Below are positions 57,304 to 64,000 of a DNA stretch of 64,000 nt, one piece after another. Below the pieces are notes generated by a model. That model made no database searches. It had not been told where the DNA came from and was given only the letters and a program-made list of their open reading frames with translations. Numbering within the stretch: position 1 is the first letter of the stretch; the number at the start of each line of letters is the position of its first letter. Both the position numbers and the translations under genes were made by a program. This DNA comes from Micromonospora sp. WMMD961 (GTDB lineage Bacteria > Actinomycetota > Actinomycetes > Mycobacteriales > Micromonosporaceae), in the NCBI RefSeq assembly GCF_029626145.1, contig NZ_JARUBJ010000002.1, forward strand, positions 3,755,501 to 3,819,500. The letters run 5' to 3'.

Positions 57304-57786
57304 ATGAAGATGTCCGGCGGGGTCGAGTGGGCGCTGCACTGCTGTGTGGTCCTCACCGCCAGCAACACGCCCGTCCCGGCGGCCAAGCTGGCGGAGCTGC
57401 ACGACGTGTCCAGCAGCTACCTCGCCAAGCAGCTCCAGTCCCTCGCCCGCGCCGACCTGATCCACTCCGTGCAGGGCAAGTCCGGCGGTTACGTCCTCAC
57501 CCGCGCGCCGGAGAGCATCACGGTGCTCGACGTGGTGCGGGCTATCGACGGACCGGGTCCCACGTTCGTCTGCACCGAGATCCGCCAGCGTGGCCCGTTC
57601 GCGACACCGGCCGACGCCTGCACCACCCCGTGCCCGGTCGCCCGCGCCATGTGGGCGGCCGAGGACGCCTGGCGGCAGGCGCTCGCCGCCGTCACGATCG
57701 CCGACCTCGCCCGCGACGTCGACAGCAACTCCGGCCCGGAGGCCCTGGCCGGCATCCAGACCTGGCTCACCAGCGGAGCCGGCTGA
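57304..57786 (+). CDS. rsrR: Rrf2 family [2Fe-2S] redox regulator, RsrR-like
   Basis: 160 residues: Rrf2 winged helix (VEWALHCCVVLTASNTPVPAAKLAELHDVSSSYLAKQLQSLARADLI), a QGKSGGYVL wing and a cysteine region with Cys90, Cys106 and Cys110. Glu8, His12, His33 and Cys90 stand at the numbers reported for the cluster ligands of Streptomyces RsrR. It should be a redox switch that releases DNA when its [2Fe-2S] cluster is reduced or oxidised. Leaderless ATG; divergent from the NmrA-like gene, its likely target. Confidence 0.88.
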   Translation: MKMSGGVEWALHCCVVLTASNTPVPAAKLAELHDVSSSYLAKQLQSLARADLIHSVQGKSGGYVLTRAPESITVLDVVRAIDGPGPTFVCTEIRQRGPFATPADACTTPCPVARAMWAAEDAWRQALAAVTIADLARDVDSNSGPEALAGIQTWLTSGAG

Positions 57787-57819
57787 GCCGGCCGGACCGG
57801 CGGAGCCGGCTGAGCACCG

Positions 57820-59370
57820 TCACCCGGTGTGGCGTACCTCGGTGTCCCAGATCTGCGCCCACGGACGCCGCAGCCCCCGGCACACGTGGATCGGGCCGCC
57901 GTTCTCGTCGTTGTCCACCTCGACCCGCTGGTCCACCCACCCGGCCTGCGTGCACGACTCGAACCAGGAGCTCAACCGACCGGGACCGTCCCAGCCGACG
58001 GCGATCACCACGTCCGCGTCGGCGGGTGGGCGACCGAAGTCGACCATGCTGTTGTGCCCGGAGTAGGCGCGGGGCAGGTCACGGGCCGGACCGAAACGGG
58101 CCAACGCTCCCGCCTCACCATAGTTGCCGGTCAGGATCACCGCCCGCGGACGCTCCTCGGGAGACAGGCCACGATGGACGGCGGCCACCGAATCGGCGAA
58201 CGCCGGCCAGCCGATCGTCTCGCCCGCGTCGTAGTTGACGTCGACCACGAAACCGGGCAACCGGTCGGCCGGCAGCACCGGCAGCAACAACACGATGTTG
58301 GGCAGCAGGAACGGCACCACACCCAGCCCGAGCAGCCCTCGCCGCAACCGGAGCGACCCCCGCGACGCCCACGCGGCGGTGACCACCGCGCCGGCCGCGG
58401 TGAGGACCAGCAGCAACGGCGCGTCGTAGTAACCCTTGCCGCCGGCGACCAGCACGATGCCGATCACCACCAACCAGGCCCAACCCACAGCCCGGTACGC
58501 CCGCCACGCCGGTCGCCGCAGCAGCGCCACGAGCCCCGCGATCCAGATCGGCACGGCGTACGGGCTGATGATGACGAACTGAAGCGTGAACGCGTCGAGG
58601 CGGCCACTGTAGGAGCTGTCCCCGCCGGAGATGGAGGCAGCCACCCCGAGCTGCGGAAAGCCGTGCGCCGCCTGCCAGATCAGGTTCGGGGCGGCCAACA
58701 GAAGCGCGATCCCGGCGGCGGCGAGCACCCACCGGTCCCGCAACAGCCGACGCGGCCCGGCGATGAGCACCCCGGCGAGCAGACCCACGGCCAGCAACGC
58801 CGGCAGCACCTTGCTGAGCATGCCCACGCCGAGCGCCAGCCCGATGCCGAGCGCCCAACGGCTGTCACCGGTGCGCAGCAACCGCACCGCACACCACGCC
58901 GCCACCAGCCACACCACCAGGTCGACGGTGGTGGTGCTGAGCAGGTGACCGCTGGCGAGCACGATGCCGGACAACGCGGCGAGCACCGCCGCGAAGGTCT
59001 GCGTGCCCCGGCGGGCGCCCAACTCCCGGGTGACGGCGGCGACCAGCAGCACCGCGCCGCCAGCGAGCAACGCCGACGGGGTACGCAGCACGACCAGGTT
59101 GCCGGGGGCGAACGTGTCGAGCAACCGGGCCAGCGCCGGAACCAGCGGCCCCTGGTCGACGTAGCCCCAGTCGAGGTGTCGGCCGGCGAGCAGGAAGTAC
59201 AGCTCGTCGCGATGGTAGCCGTAACGCCCCGCGAGCAGCAGCAGCGTCACGGTGGTGGCGGCGGCCACCAGCCAGGGACCGCGGGTGGGCGTGCCGGGCT
59301 CGGGTGGCGTCGTCGACGGTGGTGGGGTGGGCTGGTGCGGTCGGTCGATGTCGATCGCGGGGTCGCTCAC
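57820..59370 (-). CDS. GT39/ArnT-like membrane glycosyltransferase
   Basis: 516 residues: a Pro-rich cytoplasmic start, about eleven helices and a C-terminal periplasmic part. The first outer loop GRYGYHRDELYFLLAGRHLDWGYVDQGPLVPALARL carries the Asp-Glu pair of the GT-C fold (PMT_2). Such enzymes move a sugar from a polyprenyl phosphate donor, such as the product of the Ppm protein, to a wall or protein acceptor. Acceptor unknown. Confidence 0.86.
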   Translation of the reverse strand: MSDPAIDIDRPHQPTPPPSTTPPEPGTPTRGPWLVAAATTVTLLLLAGRYGYHRDELYFLLAGRHLDWGYVDQGPLVPALARLLDTFAPGNLVVLRTPSALLAGGAVLLVAAVTRELGARRGTQTFAAVLAALSGIVLASGHLLSTTTVDLVVWLVAAWCAVRLLRTGDSRWALGIGLALGVGMLSKVLPALLAVGLLAGVLIAGPRRLLRDRWVLAAAGIALLLAAPNLIWQAAHGFPQLGVAASISGGDSSYSGRLDAFTLQFVIISPYAVPIWIAGLVALLRRPAWRAYRAVGWAWLVVIGIVLVAGGKGYYDAPLLLVLTAAGAVVTAAWASRGSLRLRRGLLGLGVVPFLLPNIVLLLPVLPADRLPGFVVDVNYDAGETIGWPAFADSVAAVHRGLSPEERPRAVILTGNYGEAGALARFGPARDLPRAYSGHNSMVDFGRPPADADVVIAVGWDGPGRLSSWFESCTQAGWVDQRVEVDNDENGGPIHVCRGLRRPWAQIWDTEVRHTG

Positions 59371-59492
59371 CCGCTCATGATGACCGGCGACGATGCCGCT
59401 TGGGTGCCCGTGCGGTCTACGGCACTGTGCCGTGTGCGGGCGGTCGGGACGAGTGCGAAGATCGGCTCTGTCACTCGGACCGAAAGGACGAT

Positions 59493-60524
59493 ATGCGCTA
59501 TCGCAACCTGGGCGCCAGCGGCACGGTCGTGTCGACCCTGTGCCTCGGCACGATGACCTTCGGCGCGGAGACCGACGAGGCCGGCAGCTTCGCCCAACTG
59601 GACCGGTTCGTCGAGGCCGGCGGCACCTTCCTCGACACCGCCGACGTCTACTCCCGCGGCGTCTCGGAGGAGATCGTCGGACGGTGGCTGCGGGCGCGGC
59701 CCGACGTGCGGGATCGCCTCGTCATCGCCACCAAGGGGCGCTTCCCGATGGGTCCGGGCGCCAACGACGCGGGGCTGTCCCGGGTGCACCTCACCCGGGC
59801 CCTGGACGCCAGTCTGCGGCGGCTCGGCGTCGAGGCTGTCGACCTGTACCAGGCGCACGCCTGGGACCCGCTGACCCCACTGCCGGAGACGCTGCGGTTC
59901 TTCGACGACGCGGTCAGCGCTGGCAAGATCCGCTACGCGGGCGTCAGCAACTTCACCGGTTGGCAGTTGCAGAAGGCGGCCCTGCTCACCCAGCACCTCA
60001 ACCTCACCCCGATCGTGACCCTGCAACCGCAGTACAACCTGCTGGCCCGGGAGATCGAGTTCGAGGTGGTGCCGGTCTGCGAGAGCGAGGGCATCGGCAT
60101 CCTGCCGTGGTCACCGTTGGGCGGTGGCTGGCTGACCGGCAAGTACCAGCGCGACAGCGCACCCACCGGGGCGACCCGGCTCGGCGAGAACCCGGAGCGG
60201 GGCGTCGAGGCGTACGCGGGTCGCAACGCCGAGGAGCGCACCTGGCGGGTGCTCGACACGGTCCGCCAGATCGCCGACGAGCGAGGCGTGTCCATGTCGG
60301 CGGTGTCGCTGGCCTGGCTGGCGGCCCGGCCCGCAGTCACGTCGGTGATCCTCGGCGCGCGTACCACCGAGCAGCTCGACGACAACCTGACCGCCGCCGA
60401 CCTGGATCTCGACGCCGAGCAGATGCGGTTGCTGGACGAGGCGAGCGCGCCGCTGGTGGGCGACTACCCGTACGGCAGCGCGGGTGTGCGGCAGCGCGGC
60501 CGTGAGCTGTCGGGCGCGTCGTGA
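59493..60524 (+). CDS. Aldo/keto reductase
   Basis: 343 residues of the AKR barrel: FLDTADVYSRGVSEEIVGRWL (catalytic Asp and Tyr), VIATKGRFPMG (Lys), YQAHAWDPLTP (His) and GVSNFTGWQL. SVILGARTTEQLDDNLTAADLDLD is the NADPH-binding C-terminal part. It reduces aldehydes or ketones with NADPH. AAAGGA lies seven bases before the ATG. Its stop overlaps the DinB-like start (GTGA). Confidence 0.92.
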   Translation: MRYRNLGASGTVVSTLCLGTMTFGAETDEAGSFAQLDRFVEAGGTFLDTADVYSRGVSEEIVGRWLRARPDVRDRLVIATKGRFPMGPGANDAGLSRVHLTRALDASLRRLGVEAVDLYQAHAWDPLTPLPETLRFFDDAVSAGKIRYAGVSNFTGWQLQKAALLTQHLNLTPIVTLQPQYNLLAREIEFEVVPVCESEGIGILPWSPLGGGWLTGKYQRDSAPTGATRLGENPERGVEAYAGRNAEERTWRVLDTVRQIADERGVSMSAVSLAWLAARPAVTSVILGARTTEQLDDNLTAADLDLDAEQMRLLDEASAPLVGDYPYGSAGVRQRGRELSGAS

Positions 60525-61027
60525 CGTCGTTCCCCGAGCCCACCGCCCCGGCCGGCAGTCGCAACGAGGTCTTCCTGCGGTACCTGGACTACTTCCGGGA
60601 GTCCATGGTGGCCAAGGTGTCGGCGTTGGACGAGTCGGAGCTGCGAAGCAGTCGGCTGCCGTCGGGGTGGACCCCGCTGGAACTGCTCACCCACCTGCGG
60701 CACGTCGAGTTGCGCTGGATCGAGTGGGGCTTCCAGGGTCGCGACGTGGCCGAGCCGTGGGGTGACCGCCGTGACGACCGCTGGTACGTCGCCCCGGACG
60801 TGACCCGAGAGGACCTGGTGGCGGCGCTGCGGGCGCAGGGCGCGCACACCAGCGCGGTCGTGACGGCCCACGACCTGGCGGAGATCGGCGCGCCGGGCCC
60901 GCGCTGGAACGGCGCGGACCCGGCGTCGCTGGAGCGGGTGCTGTTCCACCTGGTCCAGGAGTACGCCCGACACCTGGGCCACCTCGACGTAATCGCCGAA
61001 CTCGCCGGGGGTCCGACCGGAGAGTGA
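60521..61027 (+). CDS. DinB/DUF664 family protein
   Basis: 168 residues of the DinB-like bundle: YLDYFRESMVAKVSALDESELRSSRLPSGWTPLELLTHLRHVELRWIEWGF, and LVQEYARHLGHLDVIAEL with the metal histidines. DUF664 proteins are thought to be mycothiol- or bacillithiol-dependent transferases. Coupled to the aldo/keto reductase by a 4-nt overlap. Its last codons belong to a 55-bp sequence that is repeated 197 bases downstream. Confidence 0.86.
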   Translation: MTSFPEPTAPAGSRNEVFLRYLDYFRESMVAKVSALDESELRSSRLPSGWTPLELLTHLRHVELRWIEWGFQGRDVAEPWGDRRDDRWYVAPDVTREDLVAALRAQGAHTSAVVTAHDLAEIGAPGPRWNGADPASLERVLFHLVQEYARHLGHLDVIAELAGGPTGE

Positions 61028-61064
61028 GAACCTCGGCTCGATGATGGCCTGATGTCGCTGCTCG
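61010..61064 (+). repeat. 55-bp imperfect direct repeat, copy A
   Basis: Starting GGTCCGACCGG, it matches 61207-61261 at 44 of 55 positions without gaps. It contains the end of the DinB-like gene, a GATGAT -10-like box and an ATG opening a 9-codon ORF (MSLLGASLV). Copy B holds the true promoter and start of the next gene. Confidence 0.75.
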
Positions 61065-61142
61065 GGGCTTCGTTGGTGTGAACGGCTGTGCGTCACGTCC
61101 GAGCCAGGGGCGAGCGGGTTGTCGGACAGCGGTGGTACCACC

Positions 61143-61191
61143 AGATCTTGGACAGTTTCCGTTATGCCCTAACGGGAACTGTCCAAGATCT
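61143..61191. repeat. 49-bp palindrome between the two 55-bp copies
   Basis: AGATCTTGGACAGTTTCCGT (from 61143) begins a 22-bp arm matched by a complementary arm ending at 61191, with one mismatch and a 5-base loop. From memory, AGATCTTGGACA foldbacks are frequent in Micromonospora genomes, so this is probably a dispersed repeat. Confidence 0.8.
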
Positions 61192-61206
61192 CTCACGTCG
61201 GGGGGC

Positions 61207-61261
61207 GGTCCGACCGGCAAGTGCGGCCCTCGGGTCGATAATGGGCGAATGCCGCTGCTCG
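61207..61261 (+). repeat. 55-bp imperfect direct repeat, copy B (promoter and start of GNAT)
   Basis: It carries GATAAT (61237-61242) six bases before the ATG of the GNAT gene and the first four codons. Copy A is at 61010. Confidence 0.75.
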
Positions 61262-61836
61262 TCGCGCCCGCCCTGCCCGCCGGTAGCCTCGCCGCCCAGG
61301 AGCAACCCCACCTTCCGGTGCGTCCCGGGCTGGCGCTGCGGCCCTGGCATGACGACGACGCCCCGGCCGTGCGGGCCGCATTCGACTGTCCGGCGATCCA
61401 GCGATGGCACGTGCGGCGTCTCGACAGCGACGACGAGGCGCGGTCGTGGACGGTGCAGTGGGCCGACCGTTGGCGCGACGAGACGGCCGCCAGTTGGGCG
61501 GTGGTCGACGCCGACGACCGGCCGGTCGGCCAGGTGGGGTTGCGCGACATGCTGCTGACCGAGGCGTCGGCGCAGGTGTCGTACTGGCTGTTGCCCACCG
61601 CGCGTGGTCGGGGCATCGCCACCGAGGCACTGGGGGCACTCGTCCGGTGGAGCTTCACTCGGGCTGGTTTGCACCGGCTGGCGCTGGAGCACTCGACCGG
61701 CAACGCGGCGTCCTGCCGGGTGGCCGCGCGGACCGGCTTCCCGGTGGAGGGCATGCGCCGAGGGTCGGTTCGCCACACCGACGGTTGGCACGACATGCAC
61801 CTGCACGCTCGGCTGCGCACTGACGGCCCGGTCTGA
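61249..61836 (+). CDS. RimJ/RimL-type GNAT acetyltransferase
   Basis: 195 residues: PGLALRPWHDDDAPAVRAAFDCPAIQRWH, VSYWLLPTARGRGIATEALGALVRWSF (acetyl-CoA loop) and LEHSTGNAASCRVAARTGFPVEGMRRGSVRH. Leaderless by its GATAAT box. The promoter and start codon appear to have been duplicated, with a palindrome in between. It abuts the convergent small ORF with no gap. Confidence 0.87.
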   Translation: MPLLVAPALPAGSLAAQEQPHLPVRPGLALRPWHDDDAPAVRAAFDCPAIQRWHVRRLDSDDEARSWTVQWADRWRDETAASWAVVDADDRPVGQVGLRDMLLTEASAQVSYWLLPTARGRGIATEALGALVRWSFTRAGLHRLALEHSTGNAASCRVAARTGFPVEGMRRGSVRHTDGWHDMHLHARLRTDGPV

Positions 61837-62082
61837 TCAGCGGGTCTCCGCCCAGCCGACGAAACGCGGGGTCAGGTCGGGAAGCGCGACGCCCGGGTGG
61901 AGCGTGGCGAGGTCAGCGGTGGCCGCCTCCTGAACCTTCGCCAGGTGCGTCAGCAGACCCGGCCGGTCCTCGCGGAACTCGGCGAGCAGGCGCAGCTTCG
62001 CGGCCGAGCACGGCCACCGGATGCCGCAGACCGGGCAGCACCACGACGGCCGCGACGGCACATGCTTGCGGTGCTCGCGCAT
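61837..62082 (-). CDS. Small Cys-rich protein of unknown function
   Basis: 81 residues. WCCPVCGIRWPCSAAK gives a CCxxC...C group that could bind zinc. The rest is helical (LLAEFREDRPGLLTHLAKVQEAATADLATL). The start overlaps the stop of the upstream gene (ATGA). Similar proteins are often found near XRE-DUF397 pairs in actinomycetes. Confidence 0.6.
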   Translation of the reverse strand: MREHRKHVPSRPSWCCPVCGIRWPCSAAKLRLLAEFREDRPGLLTHLAKVQEAATADLATLHPGVALPDLTPRFVGWAETR

Positions 62083-62378
62083 CAGACGGTCCGCGCGGTG
62101 GTCCGACGCCGGAGGGGCGCGGGCCGCCGCGCGTCGCCGGGTGCCTGCCGCCGTACGCCCGCGCGCATCACGAACAGTTCACGCCGTGCCACCGCTTCAC
62201 CCTTCGCGTTCAGCTGATACGCGTCGAGCCAGAGCCAACCGTCGTAGGTGTACCGGTCGGGTATCTCGCGGATGACGCGGACGACGATCGGTCTCCGGAA
62301 CTGCACGCTCGCGGCGTCGGTCAGGAGGACCACGTCGCCGGCCCTGAACCGGCCAGCGTCTTCGTTGCTCTCCGGCAC
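62082..62378 (-). CDS. Small protein of unknown function
   Basis: 98 residues from a GTG with AGAGGGAAG upstream. FRAGDVVLLTDAASVQFRRPIVVRVIREIPDRYTYDGWLWLDAYQLNAKGEAVARRELFVMRAGV looks like a compact beta-rich domain with a basic tail. It is coupled to the Cys-rich ORF and divergent from the XRE regulator, so all may belong to one locus. Confidence 0.62.
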   Translation of the reverse strand: MPESNEDAGRFRAGDVVLLTDAASVQFRRPIVVRVIREIPDRYTYDGWLWLDAYQLNAKGEAVARRELFVMRAGVRRQAPGDARRPAPLRRRTTARTV

Positions 62379-62407
62379 GGGTCTTCCCTCTGGTCGGCGT
62401 CTGGGAA

Positions 62408-62448
62408 GGGGCCGCTTCCGGGAGTGCTCGCCCACCGGAAGCGGCCCC
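62408..62448. repeat. Hairpin in the divergent region before the XRE regulator
   Basis: GGGGCCGCTTCCGG and its exact complement (62435-62448) enclose 13 bases. It lies upstream of the minus-strand small genes. No T-run follows, so a leader structure or insulator is more likely than a terminator. Confidence 0.6.
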
Positions 62449-62581
62449 GCGAACGCGCCCGCCGGGTCGAATCCCTGCCGGCCGCGCCACCTGATACCGC
62501 ACTTTGCCGGTAGTTACTGGACAAGCACACAGCGTTGCGTTATGTCTTCATCGCAGCCGCTTTGCACCAGGAGAGGACGGG

Positions 62582-63352
62582 ATGAACCACGCCTTTGTCG
62601 CAGCGCTCGCCGCAGCGGGCCATACCGCCGAAAGCCTCGCCGACCGGATCGGTGTGCACCCGAAGACCGTCGCCCGATGGGCGAACCCGGGGCACATTCC
62701 ACAGAGTCGGCACCGGGCGACCGTCGCCGACCTTCTCGCCAAGGACATCGACACGCTGTGGCCGGACGCGGGCCACCGCCGTGAGCCGGTGTGGTTCCGG
62801 CCGTGGGTCGACCTGGAACGCGAGGCGGTGACGCTGCGGTCGTTCGAGTTGGCGTGGGTGCCCGGGTTGTTGCAGACCGAGGCGTACGCGCGCGCGACCC
62901 TGGCCGGCGGAATGCTGGCGGAAGAGGCGATCGACGAGTTCACCGAGGCGCGCCTCGACCGACAGGCGATCCTCGCCCCGGGAGGGGGCGGGCCCCTGCT
63001 GGTGGCCGTGCTGGACGAGGGGGTGCTGCGACGGCGCGTCGGCGACGACCGCGCCCTGATGGCCACGCAACTCGCGCGGCTGGTCGGGCACGCCGAAGCG
63101 GGCACCGTCCAGTTGCACATCGTCCCGGCGGACGCGCCCAGCTATCCCGGGCTCGACGGGCCGTTCACCATCGCGGACATGCCGGACGGTTCCCGGGTCG
63201 CGCACGTGGACAGCGCGGCCCAGGCGCAGATCCTGGACCAGCCATCGGACCTTGTTAATCTGGAGCGACGGTGGGAGCGGATTCGCGGAGAGGCGCTGCC
63301 CCGAGGGCGTTCCCTGGCACTCCTCAGAGAAGCGGCAGCAGCATGGACATGA
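62582..63352 (+). CDS. XRE regulator with DUF5753 domain
   Basis: 256 residues: a short helix-turn-helix (FVAALAAAGHTAESLADRIGVHPKTVARWANPGHIPQ) and a DUF5753 domain (RSFELAWVPGLLQTEAYARATL; PLLVAVLDEGVLRRRVGDD; IVPADAPSYPGLDGPFTIADM). This is the Scr1-like class of actinomycetes, usually with a DUF397 partner, linked to development and antibiotic production. GGAGAGGACGGG precedes the ATG. It overlaps the DUF397 gene. Confidence 0.9.
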   Translation: MNHAFVAALAAAGHTAESLADRIGVHPKTVARWANPGHIPQSRHRATVADLLAKDIDTLWPDAGHRREPVWFRPWVDLEREAVTLRSFELAWVPGLLQTEAYARATLAGGMLAEEAIDEFTEARLDRQAILAPGGGGPLLVAVLDEGVLRRRVGDDRALMATQLARLVGHAEAGTVQLHIVPADAPSYPGLDGPFTIADMPDGSRVAHVDSAAQAQILDQPSDLVNLERRWERIRGEALPRGRSLALLREAAAAWT

Positions 63353-63534
63353 CCGGCGCGCGGTGGCGGAAGAGCACGAGGAGCGGCGGCAACGGGGGCA
63401 ACTGTGTCGAGGTCGCCGACAACCTGCCGGGTGTGGTCCTGGTGCGGGACACGAAGGATCGCGACGGCGGAACGCTGGCGGTCAGTCCCGCGTCGTGGCG
63501 GTGTTTCGTCGCGCTGGTCCGCCACGCCGCCTGA
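63343..63534 (+). CDS. DUF397 protein, partner of the XRE regulator
   Basis: 63 residues with the whole DUF397 pattern: GARWRKSTRSGGNGGNCVEVADNLPGVVLVRDTKDRDGGTLAVSPASWRCFV. In the Scr1/Scr2-type pairs the DUF397 protein binds the regulator. Start at ATG 63343 or 63349 (ATGA overlap). Confidence 0.92.
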   Translation: MDMTGARWRKSTRSGGNGGNCVEVADNLPGVVLVRDTKDRDGGTLAVSPASWRCFVALVRHAA

Positions 63535-63539
63535 CCTCG

Positions 63540-63983
63540 TCAGCGGAGGCCGGCGGGTTCGGCCGGTTGCGGTTGCGGGGTCGCCGGCCAGGTGAGTCGG
63601 CGTACGCCGGGCACGAGTGACGTGCCCGCGCAGGAGGCGAGGACCAGCAGCCCGGCGACGGCCAGGGGCACCGGCGCGCCGAACGCGTCGGCGGCCAACG
63701 GCGCCAGCGCGTAACCCAACGGCATGGCACCCAACGACACCAGCCAGTCGTACGAGGTGACACGGGCCAGGACCTCGGGCGGGAAGTGGTGCTGCACGAC
63801 GGTCTCCCAGACCGGGTTGAGATAGCCGAGGGCGGTCAGCGCCACCGCGTACGCGGCGATCACCGCGGACCTGGCGATGGCCCCCGCCTCGATCACGGCG
63901 CGGGTGGACACGTTGCTGCGGCGGGGTTTCGTGCGCCGGATTCCGTCGACAGTCGACCGTCGACGGGTCGACGTGGAGCCCAC
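63540..63983 (-). pseudogene. Truncated MFS transporter, C-terminal part
   Basis: The last 115 residues read as an MFS_3 exporter: YLNPVWETVVQHHFPPEVLARVTSYDWLVSLGAMPLGYALAPLAADAFG and a final helix. Upstream of about 63900 the reading turns into Arg/Ser/Thr-rich sequence, where GTCGAC occurs four times, and no earlier helices appear before the window edge. Probably a fragment, but the window ends too soon to be sure. Confidence 0.5.
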
Positions 63984-64000
63984 CGAGGCCGGGCAGGCCG

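Overview
The window is chromosomal DNA of a high-GC actinomycete, most likely a Micromonosporaceae member (Micromonospora-like). Supporting signs are the very high GC, GTG starts, the RNA polymerase binding protein RbpA, mycothiol-type DinB/MDMPI proteins, an XRE/DUF397 pair, the lnt-ppm-fxsA-rbpA neighbourhood, and more than a dozen genes that seem to lack a 5' leader (TANNNT 6-7 nt before the start codon). No rRNA, tRNA, CRISPR array, insertion sequence or phage gene was recognised.

Layout. 0-11 kb is housekeeping and catabolism: a secreted hydrolase start with a LacI-type operator, a 5'-3' exonuclease, an HxlR-peroxiredoxin fusion regulator, a GH18 chitinase, an M24 peptidase plus acyl-CoA dehydrogenase pair, an Lrp regulator and a polysaccharide deacetylase lipoprotein. 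11-19.6 kb is a lysine aminomutase cluster: kamA faces away from kdd, an amidohydrolase, kamD, kamE, a Kal-like hotdog protein and a MutL-type protein. Together they cover most of the 3,5-diaminohexanoate route of lysine breakdown; the cleavage enzyme Kce is not in the window. 20-24 kb holds lnt, ppm, fxsA and rbpA (rbpA with a SigR-type promoter). 25-30 kb holds a TetR regulator with matching operators in front of an MFS exporter/TetR pair and an FMO-SDR pair. 32-34.5 kb is a three-gene ABC-2 exporter. 34.5-40.6 kb has a LysR/EamA pair, an ECF sigma factor with a CU044_5270-type partner and an S9 peptidase.

40.6-45.1 kb is a decay zone with three broken genes (MmyB-type regulator, proline-rich membrane protein, aminoglycoside phosphotransferase), each carrying an in-frame TGA. 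45-48 kb is a DUF418 / histidine kinase / response regulator unit. 49-50.5 kb holds a rifampicin monooxygenase-like gene, preceded by a promoter plus a 19-codon leader ORF. That promoter-leader unit is duplicated at 42.85 kb, 56 of 60 coding bases identical, and is the most novel-looking signal here. 50.5-64 kb contains hemC, a SigG-like sigma factor with an alpha/beta hydrolase, an orphan LPXTG mini-protein, LysR/MFS, an RsrR-like Rrf2 regulator facing an NmrA-like gene, a GT39 transferase, an aldo/keto reductase, acetyltransferases, an XRE-DUF397 pair and a truncated MFS gene.

Small-scale structure: long palindromes at 10.1, 48.8 and 61.15 kb, a 60-bp-period tandem repeat at 18.1 kb, a 17-bp duplication across the kamE/kal junction, and tiny ORFs that bridge gene junctions by 4-nt overlaps (before lnt and kamD).
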